Part shown: positions 1 to 12,826 of the stretch, piece by piece
How positions within the stretch are numbered: position 1 is the stretch's first letter
Layout of the letters: every line of letters starts with the position of its first letter
Origin: Erpobdella octoculata
Taxonomy: Eukaryota > Annelida > Clitellata > Hirudinida > Erpobdellidae
Assembly (NCBI GenBank): GCA_963978895.1
Contig: OZ022242.1
Coordinates: 1 to 64,000, forward strand
Length of the DNA stretch: 64,000 nucleotides
Direction: 5' to 3'
Program-made: the position numbers and the translations under genes
The notes under the pieces: model-generated
Database searches by the model: none
Told to the model about the DNA's origin: nothing
The model's input: only the letters and a program-made list of their open reading frames with translations

Positions 1-1186
1 ACTTAAAATCGCTCTAGCGGCTAAACGGTTCGTCCTAGAGCAAAAAGGACCTTATTCTGTGATCACTCAAATCATCGACTCTTTCTTCCTTCTAGCGCCT
101 AAACGGTGCGTCGTAGAGCAAAACTGACTTGATTTTCGTGATCAGCGCATCCAGTTCTATAAGAATACAAGTTCAAAATAATTTTAATTTTTTTAAATTT
201 TTATCTAAAACTTAAAATAGCTCTAGCGGCTAAACGGTTCGTCCTAGAGCAAAAAGGACCTTATTCTGTGATCACTCAAATCATCGACTTTTTTTTTCGT
301 TCTAGCGCCTAAACGGTGCGTCGTAGAGCAATACTGACTCGATTTACGTGATCAGCGCATCGAGTTCTATAAGAATACAAGTTCAAAATAATTTTAATTT
401 TTTTAAATTTTTATCTAAAACTTAAAATCGCTCTAGCGGCTAAACGGTTCGTCCTAGAGCAAAAAGGACTTTATTTGGTGATCACTCAAATCATCGACTC
501 TTTTTTTCGTTCTAGCGCCTAAACGGTGCGGCGTAGAGCAAAACTGACTTGATTTTCGTGATCAGCGCATCGAGTTCTATAAGAATACAAGTTCAAAATA
601 ATTTTAATTTTTTTAAATTTTATCTAAAACTTAAAATCGCTCTAGCGGCTAAACGGTTCGTCCTAGAGCAAAAAGGACCTTATTCTGTGATCACTCAAAT
701 CATCGACTCTTTTTTTTCGTTCTAGCGCCTAAACGGTGCGTCGTAGAGCAATACTGACTCGATTTACGTGATCAGCGCATCGAGTTCTATAAGAATACAA
801 GTTCAAAATAATTTTAATTTTTTTTAATTTTTATCTAAAACTTAAAATCGCTCTAGCGGCCAAACGGTTCGTCCTAGAGCAAAAAGGACTTTATTCTGTG
901 ATCACTCAAATCATCGACTCTTTTTTTCGTTCTAGCGCCTAAACGGTGCTTCGTAGAGCAAAACTGACTTGATTTTCGTGATCACCGCATCGAGTTCTAT
1001 AAGAATACAAGTTCAAAATAATTTTAATTTTTTAAAATTTTTATCTAAAACTTAAAATCGCTCTAGCGGCTAAACGGTTCGTCCTAGGGCAAAAAGGACC
1101 TTATTCTGTGATCACTCAAATCATCGACTCATTTTGTCGTTCTAGCGCCTAAACGGTGCGTCGTGGAGCAAAACTGACTTGATTTT
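1..1186. repeat. Satellite, ~210-bp unit, 5.6 copies
   Basis: The 9-mer CTCTAGCGG recurs at 12, 221, 431, 640, 851 and 1061, giving a period of 209-211 bp. Copies differ by only a few bases. Each unit holds two related half-units about 82 bp apart (CTAGCGGCTAAACGGTTCG and CTAGCGCCTAAACGGTGCG, each followed by TAGAGCAAAA and a GTGATCA box), then an AT-rich linker with long A and T runs. In the first half-unit GCTCTAG and CTAGAGC can pair as a short hairpin. The array runs off the left edge, so its full size is unknown, and it stops abruptly near 1186. Confidence 0.95.
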
Positions 1187-1760
1187 AAAACTTTTATTTA
1201 GCTTACAATCTCTGTTTGTGGCTTTCTCTGTACGCAAATCTGGCACGTAAAATTTAACTAGCTTTTTGACTAGCTAGGAAGTTGAAACTTTCAGCATAGC
1301 TTTATTTTGGATGACAATACATGATTAAAAAAAACCTAATTTGAACATTTTTCGTATTTCTAAATCGAGTGCATTTGAAATAAAAGTTTGTGATGAAAAC
1401 CCCGTTTTTCCTTTACTTGTTTCGTTATTGATTGCTGTTGAAATTATGATTAAGACCGTACTTGATTACAGCATACTATTACGTTATTAGTATGACACCA
1501 GTATAACTCTGATAGATAAATTCTATTTCAAGCATTAATTATCGCTAAGTCGGCTATGTCTATTTACAGATTTCAATATGTACCTCTCAATTAACCCCAT
1601 AAAAAACTAATGCAGAGGAAAATATCACAACTTAAATAACAATCATAAAACCACCTTACCTTGTGTTCAACTGGATAAGTTATTATGTAAGCTAAACCAA
1701 TTTGTTCAAGAAACGCAATTGAGAGATGGTGACTAGTAAGGCAAAAAAATATGTAAATGT
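1187..1760. other. Non-coding; dispersed repeat segments
   Basis: No gene seen. 1187-1275 (ACTTTTATTTAGCTTACAAT onward) recurs with small changes at 9353-9440. 1333-1420 (around CGTATTTCTAAATCGAGTG) recurs at 39040-39140 and, in part, inverted at 63870-63925. These are dispersed repeats of unknown class. Confidence 0.6.
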
Positions 1761-2786
1761 TTTTATGCTAATGTAATAAGTCTGGCTAATAGGATAAAAG
1801 TGGCTGAATTGGAAATATATGTGAAAAATGAAAACCCAGATATTATTGGCTTAACAGAAACCTGGACAAACAATAAAATCAGTGATGATGAACTAAAGTT
1901 AGTAGGCTATGATATGTTTAGAAAAGACAGAGAAAATCAAAAGAATACTGGCCATGGTGCTGGGGGTGTACTGTTGTATGTGAAAAATGATTTGAATGCA
2001 GTGCAAAGAGAGGACCTAAACAACAGAAAATTTAAAGAAAGCGTGTGGTGTGAATTGAAGCTGAAAACATATAAATTAATAATTGGGGTTTGCTACAGAA
2101 CTCCGAGTTCTAATGAAGATGCAGACAAGGGATTGTGTGAATTGATTTCCAAGGCAAATGAAAAGCCAGTGATGATTATAGGAGATTTTAATTACCACGT
2201 TAATTGGGATACTCTTGAGGGTCAGACACACAAAGACGAGCAATTTCTACACTTCATTAATGATGAATTTTTGACACAGCTGATCAGAGTACCAACAAGA
2301 GGAAGAAATACTCTTGACTTATTATTAACTTCTGAAGAAAATATAGATGAAAATATAATAGTGGGTGAATGTTTTGGTACAACTGACCACCAGATTATCA
2401 GATGGGATTTGACAATAAGTGATATTAAGCAAACATCAAAAGATGTTAGATACAACTACTTCAAGGCTGATTATGATAACGTAAGAAAATGTATCATAAA
2501 TAAAAATTTAATGAGCAAAATAACTGGATTGAATGTAGAAAGTAGCTGGAAAGTGTTTATTCAAAGCATGCAAGAAGTCATTGAGGGACAGGTTCCAATT
2601 CAGAAAAACTGGAATAATAAAAATCCATGGATGACGAGACTGATAATTAAAAAGCAAAGAGCAAAATGTAAAGTATGGAAAAAATATCGAGATCTAAATT
2701 GTACTATTGGAAGGGATAATTCAAACACAGAAAAAATAAAGGAATTAAAAGAAAAATACAAAAAGAAAAGAAATGAAGTGAAATAA
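1761..2786 (+). pseudogene. LINE endonuclease domain (APE type)
   Basis: Codes for the exonuclease-endonuclease-phosphatase fold that nicks target DNA for LINE insertion. Visible motifs in order are GLTETW, GVCYRTP, GDFNYHVNWD, RGRNTLDLLLTS and TTDHQIIRW, matching the catalytic Glu, Asp/Asn and final Asp-His of the family. No start codon is visible; reading back from 1800 the frame continues as residues like ANVISLANRIKVAELE, the usual beginning of this domain, up to a stop at 1737. It ends in TAA after a lysine-rich stretch. Confidence 0.9.
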
Positions 2787-2795
2787 ACAATTAAA

Positions 2796-4537
2796 ATGGC
2801 CATATTGGAGTATGAACAGAAACTGGCAAACAATATAAAAATGGATTGCAAAAGTTTTTACAAATACGTGAGAAGTAGACAGAAGAAAAAAGACAAAGTA
2901 GGTCCATTAAAAGATGAAGACGATGAAGAAACAGCAGACATTCTAAATAACTACTTTGGATCTGTTTTTACTAAAGAAGATATCCAAAATATCCCTAAGG
3001 CTAAAGATTTGTTTCAAAGTGATACAGACGAATTAATAACTGAAGTTGTTTTTACAAAAATGAAAGTTGTTGAAATGCTACGAAAATTGAAAACTGATAA
3101 AAGCCCTGGGATGGATGAGCTGCACCCAAAGTTCTTGCTTGAGGTCAGAAATGAAATCGGAGATGTGCTGGCAGAATTGATGAATAGGTCAATGCAAACT
3201 GGGGAGGTCCCGCAGGACTGGAGGGATGCTGTTGTGGTGCCACTGTTCAAAAAAGGCAACAGAAGCGAAGCATGCAATTACAGACCAGTTAGTCTTACCA
3301 GTATTGCTTGCAAAATTATGGAAAAAATGATCAAAAATGAAATTGTGATTCATCTGGAGAAATATAAATTAATTAAAGATGGATTTGTGAAGATCGTGTT
3401 TGTCAAATTTGTTGGATTTTTTTTGAGGAGGTTTATGGAGGTATGGATGCATGTCAGTCGGTGGATGTGATTTATTTAGATTTTGCCAAGGCCTTCGACC
3501 CGGTTCCTCATCAAAGGTTGTCTTCAAAGTTGAAAGCAGTTGGTATAGGTGGTAATCTGTTAAGGTGGATAGATTGCTGGTTGCTGGATAGAAGACAAAA
3601 AGTGGGAGTGAGAGGAAGTTTCTCGAAATGGATGAAAATAACCAGTGGAGTGCCTCAAGGTTCTGTGCTTGGACCACTTCTTTTTGTTGTCTATATAAAT
3701 GACCTTGATGAAGGAATAGCAGCTAAAATATCAAAATTTGCTGACGACACTAAATTATGCAAAACAGTGTGCAATAGTGACGATGTCGAAGTGCTGAGAA
3801 ACGATCTTGTGCAATTATGCAAATGGTCGCAGGAATGGCAGATGCGGTTCAATGTTGAAAAGTGTCATGTTATGCACTTGGGTAGAAGAAATCCAAGATA
3901 TAAATACGAGTTAGAAGGGATACAGCTAAAAGAAACGAAAGAAGAAAAAGATCTTGGCAATCTTGGCATATTAGTAAATGAAGATGCTAAACAGTTTAGA
4001 CAATGTGCAGAGGTTGCAAAGAAGGGAAACAGAATTTTGGGCATGATCAAAAGAACCATAGTCAGCAGAGATAAAGATACAGCTTTAAGATTGTATAAAT
4101 CTCTAGTTAGGCCACACTTAGAATACTGTGTGCAGGCATGGAGCCCTTGTCTTAAAAAAGATATCTACATAATTGAAAAAGTGCAAAGACGAGCTACAAA
4201 GATGATTGCTGAGTTAAAAGGACTGAATTATGAACAACGTTTGAGTAGATGTAATCTGACCACACTTGAAAAGAGGAGGAATAGAGGAGACTTAATTGAG
4301 ACTTACAAATTATTGAACGGATTGGTTGACCTAAATCCGGAAAGATTTTTTGAGAGATCGAGATACAAAAGTACCAGAGGGCACAACTTTAAGCTATATA
4401 AGAAAAGGGAGAGTTCAATGAAACATAAATTCTTTAGTGCAAGAGTGACAAATGAATGGAATAAATTGGAGAATGAAGTTGTGAATGCTGAAACTGTTGA
4501 AGAATTTAAAATTAAATTATGCAAACATGGTTTTTAA
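2796..4537 (+). pseudogene. LINE reverse transcriptase domain
   Basis: RT of the same LINE. The first part (2796-3470) has KTDKSPGMDELHPKFL and YRPVSLTS. The second part (3443-4537, another frame) has VIYLDFAKAFD, SGVPQGSVLGPLLF and the catalytic FADDTKL, then the C-terminal region with VRPHLEYCVQAWSP and TRGHNFKLYK common in CR1/L2-like elements. The frame changes between about 3380 and 3440, where the expected HGFVKNRSC-type stretch is scrambled, probably by two small deletions. Confidence 0.92.
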
Positions 4538-4620
4538 ATGTTTGATGGTGGATCTCACACACGATTATTATTAATTGTTCTGATTCACTTTAAAATAAAC
4601 GTTATGTTATGTTATGTTAG

Positions 4621-6588
4621 TACTATATGCTGGGGATGGGTCGGAAGTTCCAATAGGGCGGCCACATTCCTACCAACAAAAATTTAAAACATTCGACAAT
4701 GTTGTTAGTTTCCAACGTTGAACCACCGCTGTCTCGAACTGAAATGATGCAAAAAGCAAAACCCGTTTGCAGTTGGCTTGTTTGAAATTAAATGCACGCA
4801 TAACCGAGTCAGAAAAACAACTTTGAAAATTTGTATAAAATATTTAAATATAAATATTTAGTGATGTACACTGCCAGCTTTTTCAGGAGTAAAATTATTC
4901 AAACAAACCGTTTGGATTGAGTTAATACTAAAATTCCTATTTTAGCACCACCAAATTAAAAACATAAAAAACTCCTTTAATGTTTGACAGTCCAACCCAT
5001 GTTTCGTTCCATACTTGAGTTTCAACTCCATTTAAACAAATTCAAATATGCAACCAAACACTACCTGCCTGTTCACCAAATCTCGAATGACATTCATTAA
5101 AGTTATTGAAATTATAATTTATATAAAATAAGGTTTTGAAAAAAAAAGTTGTCAATCTGCCCCTGAAACTACACTGTGTGAATAAACTAACATATGAATG
5201 ACAACTGACTTCACATCTCCCTGGTGGTGATATTTGTCATTTTAAACCAATTAAATTTTAAAAAAAAAACTATAGTTAATAATAAATTACCAGATGGTCT
5301 CAGTTATTTGCAGAAAATAATCAACCAGCCAATCAGTCTTACAAAACAATCAATCAGTCTTACAAAACAATCAATCAGTCATTCAGTCAATCAATCAATC
5401 AATGGATTAAAGTCAAGTGATTGGCTAATAAAAAAAGCAATATTTAACATGATATTAACAAATTGAATATCAGATTGGAAAATTTGAATATATTTATTTT
5501 ACATTCAGATTCAACTATTTACAAAATATCTTTATAAATTCATTACATAAAACTAAACAAAAACTCAACAAATACAAACTCATACAACAAGAAAACCTGA
5601 CAACAGTAGTGAAACAAGTATAAGTAATAATAGTAGTAGTTGTTGTTGTGTGTATCTACAAAGGAAAAACGAGTGCAAATGTTTCACTTGACAGAAGCAT
5701 GTAGCTGTCGTTGTTGCATTTTAATTGTTGTTGCAGTGGCAGTGGCACCATCACAATAGTAGTAATTAATCATTAATCATTAAATAACAGTAATCTTATT
5801 AGTTGTGGCTACAACAACCACCACCTGTAGTTGTAATATTTAGTTGTAATTGTCTGCAGTATCGAACGATACCACCATCGTCAACCCATCGCTTTGTTAG
5901 TCGCAGTCGTACAAAATTAAGGAACTAATGTGCTTTGAAATGCAGGCCCCCATTCATGAAGTAGCACTAAAGTGTTTGTTGCTGATATGGAAAATGTTGT
6001 TCAAAATGTCCCAAAACAACATCTTACAAATCCGCAACGAGGAAAAAGAGAATGACTAGTCACTTCAAGAATGCTAGCACCTTTATCTACAAAAACGTTA
6101 TAAAATTTGCTCAACAAAGCTAAGAAATAAAAATTAACTTAATTTAATCATGTAATAATAAAAATATGTGAGTTAACTAATTTAATAATAAAAATATGAA
6201 TTAAATAATTAAATAATAAAAATATGTGAGTTACCCTAATTCATAAAAGTTTTGACTTAAAAATAAAATATATTAAAAAAATTACTTGGCAGGCAAGAAT
6301 AATCTTGAGATGATTAGATTAGATAAAAATAAAGTAAGAGTAAACAAAAAAAGCACAAAAAGAAAAAAAATTTAAAAGAATGGAAGATTAAGCTGATTCC
6401 ACCTCTGTTGAGATTCCAGATGGGACAAAACGATGGACTCTGAATATTGCCTCAGACAAGGCCAATAAAAAACTGTAAGAAGGAAGTTAATGTATAATCA
6501 TAATTTTAAAAAAAAATTTTTTTAATTCACTCACAAGTTGTAGTATATAATAATGTGTCAAACACACATATAACCAAGAACATTTAAT
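4621..6588. other. No gene seen; AT-rich with simple repeats
   Basis: No convincing coding signal on either strand. It contains short direct repeats of CAATCAGTCTTACAAAA and CAATCAAT near 5330-5405, a run of GTTGTTGTT-like triplets near 5620-5720, and an ATAAAAATATG repeat near 6120-6235. Confidence 0.5.
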
Positions 6589-7690
6589 TTGTCGAGTAAT
6601 TCCAATGTGCTGCTCCTGGGAACCTTTGAAGCTAGGCTAATGATCACATTGATTCTTCTTTTTTTAACCAGTTTTGAAGAGGTGACTCTTGAAATTAGAA
6701 AACTTCTATCTGATTCAAAACTTTCTCCAATAGACCTTTTTTCTCATCAAATCTTTATACATTGTTCCGCATACTGTCGACGGCAATTTCTAATCTCTGT
6801 AATCTCTCGTTCTGTAAAGGTTGCTTTTCATCCAAGACTAGAAGAACCCAACTCTCGTAGTTTGAGTCATGTTTGTCAGGTCGGTCGCAGTTTGTCAAGC
6901 TGAATGAATGCAGTTCTTCATCTGTTCTGCTCTCCACTGGTGTTCCTCAGGGCTCTGTGGTGGGACCTCTCCTCTTCACCACATACATATCTTCTGTGTG
7001 TAGTACATCGGTGAACAGAACATAGCATATCATCAATATGCTGACTACAAGCAGCTTTTTCAGTCACTTTCTCACAGTGACTCCGAGTCGGGAATTAAGA
7101 GACTTAATGACTGCATCCGATCCAAATTAACACATCCAAAACTGAAGTTGTTCTTTTATGTTCCGGTCACTCTCTTAAGGCTCTCTCTCTCTCTCTAACT
7201 TATCCCTCACTGTTGGAGACCACTCAATTCCTTTCTTTCCAACTCTAAAACCCTCCGTGACTTGATCTATAATCGTCTCACTTTCGCAAACCATATCTAA
7301 TCAGTTCTTTCTTTCCTGCCGTCATCCGATAAGAGCAATTGCCAACACCCAAAAGTTTATATTAAGAGAAAACACTAATCCTATCAAGGCTTGACTACTG
7401 CAACTCCCTGCTTCTTGGCATTCCTCAGACTCAGTTGAAATAACTCCAGCGGATGATGAACAGGGTTGCCAGAGTTGTCTAAGGAGAATATCCCTTGGAA
7501 TCGTCAACATCGTCATCTTTATCAGCATCTTCATCTGTCATCATCGTTGTCATTTCGCCTCTCCATACTTCACTGGCTTCCAGTAGTTTGCAGTACCCAG
7601 CCAGACGACATACGAAACTCTGAATCTACAGCTGTTTTCAAAGCTAAACTAAAACTTTCGACAAATAATCTGAGCATTTTTATGTTGTCC
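6589..7690 (+). pseudogene. Degenerate LINE reverse transcriptase
   Basis: A second, older LINE remnant, unlike the one at 1.8-4.6 kb. Scattered through three frames are LSTGVPQGSVVGPLLF (about 6930-6985), YADYKQLF where YADDTQLF is expected (about 7037-7063), LSRLDYCNSLLLGIP with RMMNRVARVV (7380-7480) and LHWLPV (7563-7585). These follow the order RT palm, then C-terminal domain, of Rex1/jockey-like LINEs. Stops and frameshifts are frequent. A CT run near 7188 interrupts it. Confidence 0.75.
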
Positions 7691-7769
7691 AAGGGCACCT
7701 CAGACGCATGCCTTGGCGCTTTAAAAATTCGGTTTTATTTACTTATTAGTGGGGCCACAAAATTTTCTT

Positions 7770-8796
7770 TATAAATTAATTACACAAAGTTAGACAAGTA
7801 GCCAACTGAAGTTACCAAAGTGGTCAAATGAAACCAAGCGGTAACTGGACGGTAGACAAACTGTTTAACAAACGGTTAGCTGACTGGTCAATATACCCAA
7901 CTCATTACCATTAATCAGACATAGATTTGAACACAGCATGGCTTAGTGAATTTTTAATAATTTCAGGATTGAGGATAATAAAATCCAGTACATTCTGGTT
8001 TAAGACAATTAGCGATTGCATATTCACACACAACCCGTCTCTGATTGTTGATGAGATAAACTTCACAAAACACCACCCTTATCTCATGGTTTTTGCTTTT
8101 AAGCTATGCAGAAAAACAAATAAATAAATCCAAAAATGCAATCAAGGAAACACCAGGTAACCTTGATTTTTGAGAACAGTTAAGAGAGTCTCAACAGCTT
8201 GTCGGCACAGAGGTTCTCAAATTTCAGACGTTTCGATTGGTTCCGACTAAGACAAAAAATTTATTATTTATCACATAAAATAATATCAAATACTCCAACC
8301 AGGCATTCTAAAATCTTTACAGATAAAAAGGTTTAAATAATACTAGGGATTTTTTAGCAGAAAAAGTTCTTATTTAGAAACACATTCAGATTCAACAATG
8401 ATGTTGTGATAATGATGATTGGATGTTTATTTATTAGTTGAAAACAAACTAACAAAATTATTAAATTCTCAATCCTAAATTATAAACATAAAATAAATAA
8501 ATGAATGAATGAAAATAATAATAAGAACTCAGTCAAAATTAAAAAAATCTACCAATGAATAAAAATTTAGAATCTGTGATCACCAAAGCAGCCATAACTG
8601 TCTGGTAGGTGTATATTGACAAGTGCATCTAACTGCATTCTGTTCTTTAAGCTTGTCGAGCTTTTAGTCTCCTAGAAAAGAAATCCAAAATTCACATTCG
8701 AAAAATACAATTTAAAATTTGTTAAATGAATAAAACCAAATTAAATAAACATTTAGCGTGGGGACTAAAAAATAAATTACACTCTGAATCAAGGTA
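7770..8796. other. No gene seen
   Basis: AT-rich DNA without a supported coding region, RNA gene or recognisable element. Confidence 0.45.
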
Positions 8797-8990
8797 CCCC
8801 CACCCCAGTAGAGTGGCGTGGGACATACTTTTTATCAACCCCACCCCATTCAAGTGACATGGGACATACATTTTTATAAACCCCACCCAATTCAAGTGAC
8901 ATTGGACATACATTTTTATAAACCCCACCCATTAGAGTGACATGGGACATATATTTTTATCAACCCCACCCCATTAAAGTGACGTGGAAC
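8797..8990. repeat. Minisatellite, ~43-bp unit, 4-5 copies
   Basis: The unit contains CAACCCCACCCCATT, then AGTGACATGGGACATACATT and TTTATA. Copies differ at a few positions. The repeat leaves an open frame on the minus strand that encodes a periodic peptide, which I take as a by-product. Confidence 0.9.
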
Positions 8991-9142
8991 TTTAATCACA
9001 CCTCAATCAAACCAAACCTGTACATCACTATGCAACAGTCCTCACTGCCTAACAAATAAAAATATATTTAAAAAAAATTTAATATTACACTTTTACTTCT
9101 AAATGCCCTAAAAAAGAAGAAATAATTTTTCCTGTGTTATCT

Positions 9143-9279
9143 GATTATATCTCTTAAACAGTTTGATGAAATATAAAAGTGTAGGATGATCATAGTTTAC
9201 AAACTGTCAGTCATAGAAACATATCAATAGAATGTCCCACACTTTTATATATCGTCAAACTATTTAAGAGATATAATCG
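9143..9279. repeat. Fold-back (inverted repeat), possible MITE
   Basis: The left arm 9143-9186 and right arm 9235-9279 are reverse complements over about 44 bp with roughly four mismatches (shared core AGAGATATAAT / ATTATATCTCT). The loop is about 48 bp. Weaker similarity extends outwards to about 9120 and 9300. No transposase or clear target duplication was seen. Confidence 0.8.
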
Positions 9280-9352
9280 TAAATAACTAAAAAATTAGCC
9301 AATCTCCTAGTTTTGCAGCCTGGACCAATTTTGATAGAAATTAAAATTTTTA

Positions 9353-9440
9353 CAAACTTTTATTTAGGTTACAATCTCTGTTTGTGTGTGTGTGGCTTTC
9401 TCTGTACAAAAATCTTGCAAGTGAAATTTAAGCAGCTTTT
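9353..9440 (+). repeat. Dispersed repeat, second copy of 1187-1275
   Basis: Shares TTACAATCTCTGTTTGTG, GGCTTTCTCTGTAC and AGCTTTTTGA in the same order and orientation as 1187-1275, with an added TG run. Confidence 0.75.
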
Positions 9441-10728
9441 TGAAATTCACTTACATTTCTTCCAATTAATTTAAAAATTTAATAGAATATAAGTCCGCAA
9501 CGATAAATAATCCCAACAAATTTCAACTTGATTGGATAATGCCTATGGCAGGTCGAACGGGAAAACGGTTTCTTGTGTGCGTTAATAGGGTATCAACGCA
9601 CGGCTCAAGCAAACAAGGTGAAGTTAATATAAAAGATCTAAAAAGCTAAATAAAGCTAGAATACCCAGATAGCCAACATTGAACGGTTAGCTGAACTCCG
9701 ACGTATTATTAACTTTCCGTTTAATACTTTGTTTTATTAAAAAAAAAAAATACAAATTTTGTTTACGAAATCCAAAAATAAGAAACAGTAATCTTAACAG
9801 GAGCTTACAAAAACAAAACTCTACCAAGTCAAGGACCAGCCATGGCCGCCGTTGTTTATTTACAACACTTATCGCCAATGCAGCATAGATATTAGATCAG
9901 AAATGTGCGTCACAACGGAAAATATACAAAAAAACTTTGAAGTAAATAATTTTTGATAATTGAATTACTAAAGTACTCAAAACAATTTTAAAGTAAATTA
10001 AAATATTTAAGTAAGCATATTGATGCTAATAATTTGCCACAATTGGTTGTTTGGTTAGGTATTTCAATATTTCAATGACTTTAAAACAGAATTAATTACA
10101 ACTTTTTCGATACTTTAAATTATTACACTAAACAAATATCAGCAAAAAATAGTTAAAGATAAAAAAGGTTATTGTTAATGAGTTTTAAAGAATTGAGCAA
10201 GCAGGCCCAGTCAGAAGGGGATTAGGGGACCACCCCCAGTGCATGACCTGAGCCCCAAAGTACATGAATCCAGTTTTTTGACAAAATTTAAAAGATAAAA
10301 ATGATAAAATATCAATTATTTTGTTCAATAAATCAATAATACAAAACTTATTCTGTATTTTGGCAATCACCGTTGCCAGCATGATGTACCTACTCAGTGA
10401 GTAGTATATTGTTTTTGCAACCATAACTACTCAGGCTACTGCATACGATATTGGAACGTAGAAACTAGAAACATTATAAATTGAATAAATTCCCAATTCT
10501 AGCCCAACAATCGCTCCCAAAATTCACCATTCCAGACGCAGAATTGCAAAAAATGTATTGGCGAGGTTACTCATCTAAATCGCCTCTCCTCCGTTCAGCC
10601 TTCAGACGCTCACCACGTATAAATCTTCAAATTTATTTATTTTTGATGTGTAGCGAACCAACGAGTGTCAATATATTCGTAAGCCCACGCCACATGAACA
10701 TACGTAGTGTTTAGTGTTTACAAACGAG
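9441..10728. other. No gene seen
   Basis: No supported coding region. Short open frames lack family motifs. Confidence 0.45.
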
Positions 10729-11933
10729 CAGTGTTGGGTAGGATTTGAAATCAAATGATTTGAAATCACGATTTAAAATCAAAATATTGATTTTTGATTT
10801 TTGATTTGAAATCATTTTGCAAAGTTTAATTATGATTTTGATTTGAAATCATTTTTTGACGATTTTCGATTTTATTTTAATATTCGAAAATCAAAATCAT
10901 AACATATTTTTCTATGCCGCTATTTCTATGCCAAGCCAACAATCGCTTTGAGCGGTAATTTTTATACAAATAGTTTTTAACAACATGGCAGATAGTATAG
11001 ATTGCGATTTGAATTGCGTAAGAATGTGTAATTTGCCTTCCTAACTTGATGGTAATTTATTTTAAATAACTAGCGGGAAAGGTGACAGAGTGGTAGCTAA
11101 ATGAGTTAATTGCGCTAAGTCAATTTCAGGATCAAAATTTTCTTCGTCATTTGAAGGTAACGTGCTATAATTATACTATAATAATAATAGATACGGTAAA
11201 ACCGTACTTTCCTACCGAACAATTATTAAATCAAATACGTTGCTATCTTAATATGCCGAAAACTCAAATGCAGTTGAATTTTGTTGATTTTAATATTTAA
11301 AGGATGAGCGTCATATCTGTGTCAGCTACTGCTGATGGACTCAAAAGTCAAAGCTTGGAACGAATTGATAATGACTACGGCTACTATGATGACCAGTGGT
11401 CTTCACAGACCATCGGTACCTCTAACAATGTCTACAACATTAAGATAAAAATGATGAACTATTTATCGGATGTTGACAGTACTTTTGCCATTTTTAGTTC
11501 ATATGAATTAATTAAAAAAGTGTTCATAAGATATAATACAACACTGCCTTCGTCAGCTCCTGTCGAAAGACTGTTCAGTTCCGCCAGTTTAATTGAAACT
11601 CACAGAAGAAATAGTTTGACTGATTCAATATTTGAGAAATTGTTGCTTTTGAAGATGATTAAACTTTAGTCACATTTCATTGTTTAAGTGATTTTAGATC
11701 AAATTGTGTTAAAACATAATTTTATAGACAAAATTATGTTAAATTAAACCATACCGTGTAATAATAATTTATAAAAAAAAAAAGATTTTGATTTGATGAT
11801 TTGAAATCATTTTTAAAAGTGATTTTGATTTGAAATCATTTTGTAATTAATGATTTTGATTTGAAATCATATTTTTCTTGACGATTTTGATTTTGATTTC
11901 AAATCATTTCAAAAATGATTTAACCCAACACTG
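10729..11933 (+). mobile_element. Internally deleted hAT transposon with 8-bp target duplication
   Basis: The ends are CAGTGTTGGGTA and, inverted, TTAACCCAACACTG, typical of hAT elements that begin CAGTG. The flanks are CAAACGAG on the left and CAAACGAA on the right, an 8-bp target duplication with one mismatch. Just inside both ends lie arrays of the near-palindrome GATTTGAAATCA in opposite order. The interior keeps only the 3' part of a transposase gene, so at 1205 bp this is non-autonomous. Confidence 0.9.
11304..11669 (+). pseudogene. hAT transposase C-terminal (dimerisation) fragment
   Basis: A 121-codon open frame. Its last 60 residues carry [17 protein letters not shown], then [17 protein letters not shown], the hallmark of the hAT C-terminal dimerisation region. 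The RNase-H catalytic part and the BED zinc finger are absent. The first 50 residues (YYDDQW and around) are not recognisable and may be joined by the deletion that created the short element. Confidence 0.88.
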
Positions 11934-12793
11934 CAAACGAACATGCATATATGATCGACAAAACAAACACTTGATCTTGTCCCCAAAACCTTTCTTTTCC
12001 TCCCCAATCGGAAAATCCTAGCCCAAGGGCCTGTGAACTCATCACATTATTAATTTAATACGTTTATTCTCTGCATGTTTTTATCAGTTTTCTATACCCA
12101 TTTTTTATTTTCTAATATGATTCTGATAGTAAATCAAGGTTCTTTTGGTTCGTTCATTTCATGTTAACTGGAGTTTATTATAACTATAAAATTAAATATT
12201 AGCTAAAATATTTCTTCATGTTTTGAGAAAAGTGTGATGAAAAACAAGGGTAGCCGTCAATTGGGCGCCCATCAAAATATAGTATACCAACACAACTCCA
12301 TATTTCTTATAATAAATTTACTTGACAGATCATCTACAGAGCAGACATGATAGTATTTCATGAACAGAGTAAACAAACATGCATCTTCGATAAGTAAAAA
12401 ACAAGAAAATCAGTACGAATTACAAACACGACTGAAACAAATACAACTTGAATAATGGCAAAATTCAACTGATAACAAGAAAAAAACTAGACAGGTTCAT
12501 GACGTTTGTTAAAAATTACCCACAAAACAAACATAAAGATATTATATTTATTAAGAACGTAGCAATTTGATATTCGTATATTGTGTTAGACATAAAGACT
12601 GCATCATTCATCGTAATATATAAGTATTCCGAGAGAGTGATCAGACATGTATGAATCCTTGAACCTGATATGAAAAATAAAAACATAAGCAATACATTAT
12701 AAAGTAAAAATCTTTTTATAAATAAACAAAATAGTTGTATTTTCCCTTCTAAAAAGCTAATATGGGCTTGTGCATGTCATTATTATAATTATA

Positions 12794-12826
<33 letters not shown>

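Larger units (their letters stand above)
1761..4620 (+). mobile_element. Broken non-LTR retrotransposon (LINE), jockey/CR1-like
   Basis: An APE-type endonuclease is followed by a reverse transcriptase in one region, the layout of jockey-superfamily LINEs (CR1, L2 and relatives). The reading frame is already open at 1740 without an ATG, so the 5' part is missing. A TAA at 2784-2786 splits the endonuclease from the RT in the same frame, and at least one further frameshift falls between 3370 and 3445. The 3' end is a short run of TTATG repeats (about 4598-4620), a usual kind of LINE tail. The element cannot be active as it stands. Confidence 0.93.

Noticed and set aside
1..1186. CRISPR-like regular repeats
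   Set aside because: Whole ~210-bp units are conserved with no unique spacers; it is a eukaryotic satellite.
8722..8928. Periodic 68-codon minus-strand frame
   Set aside because: A by-product of the 43-bp minisatellite.
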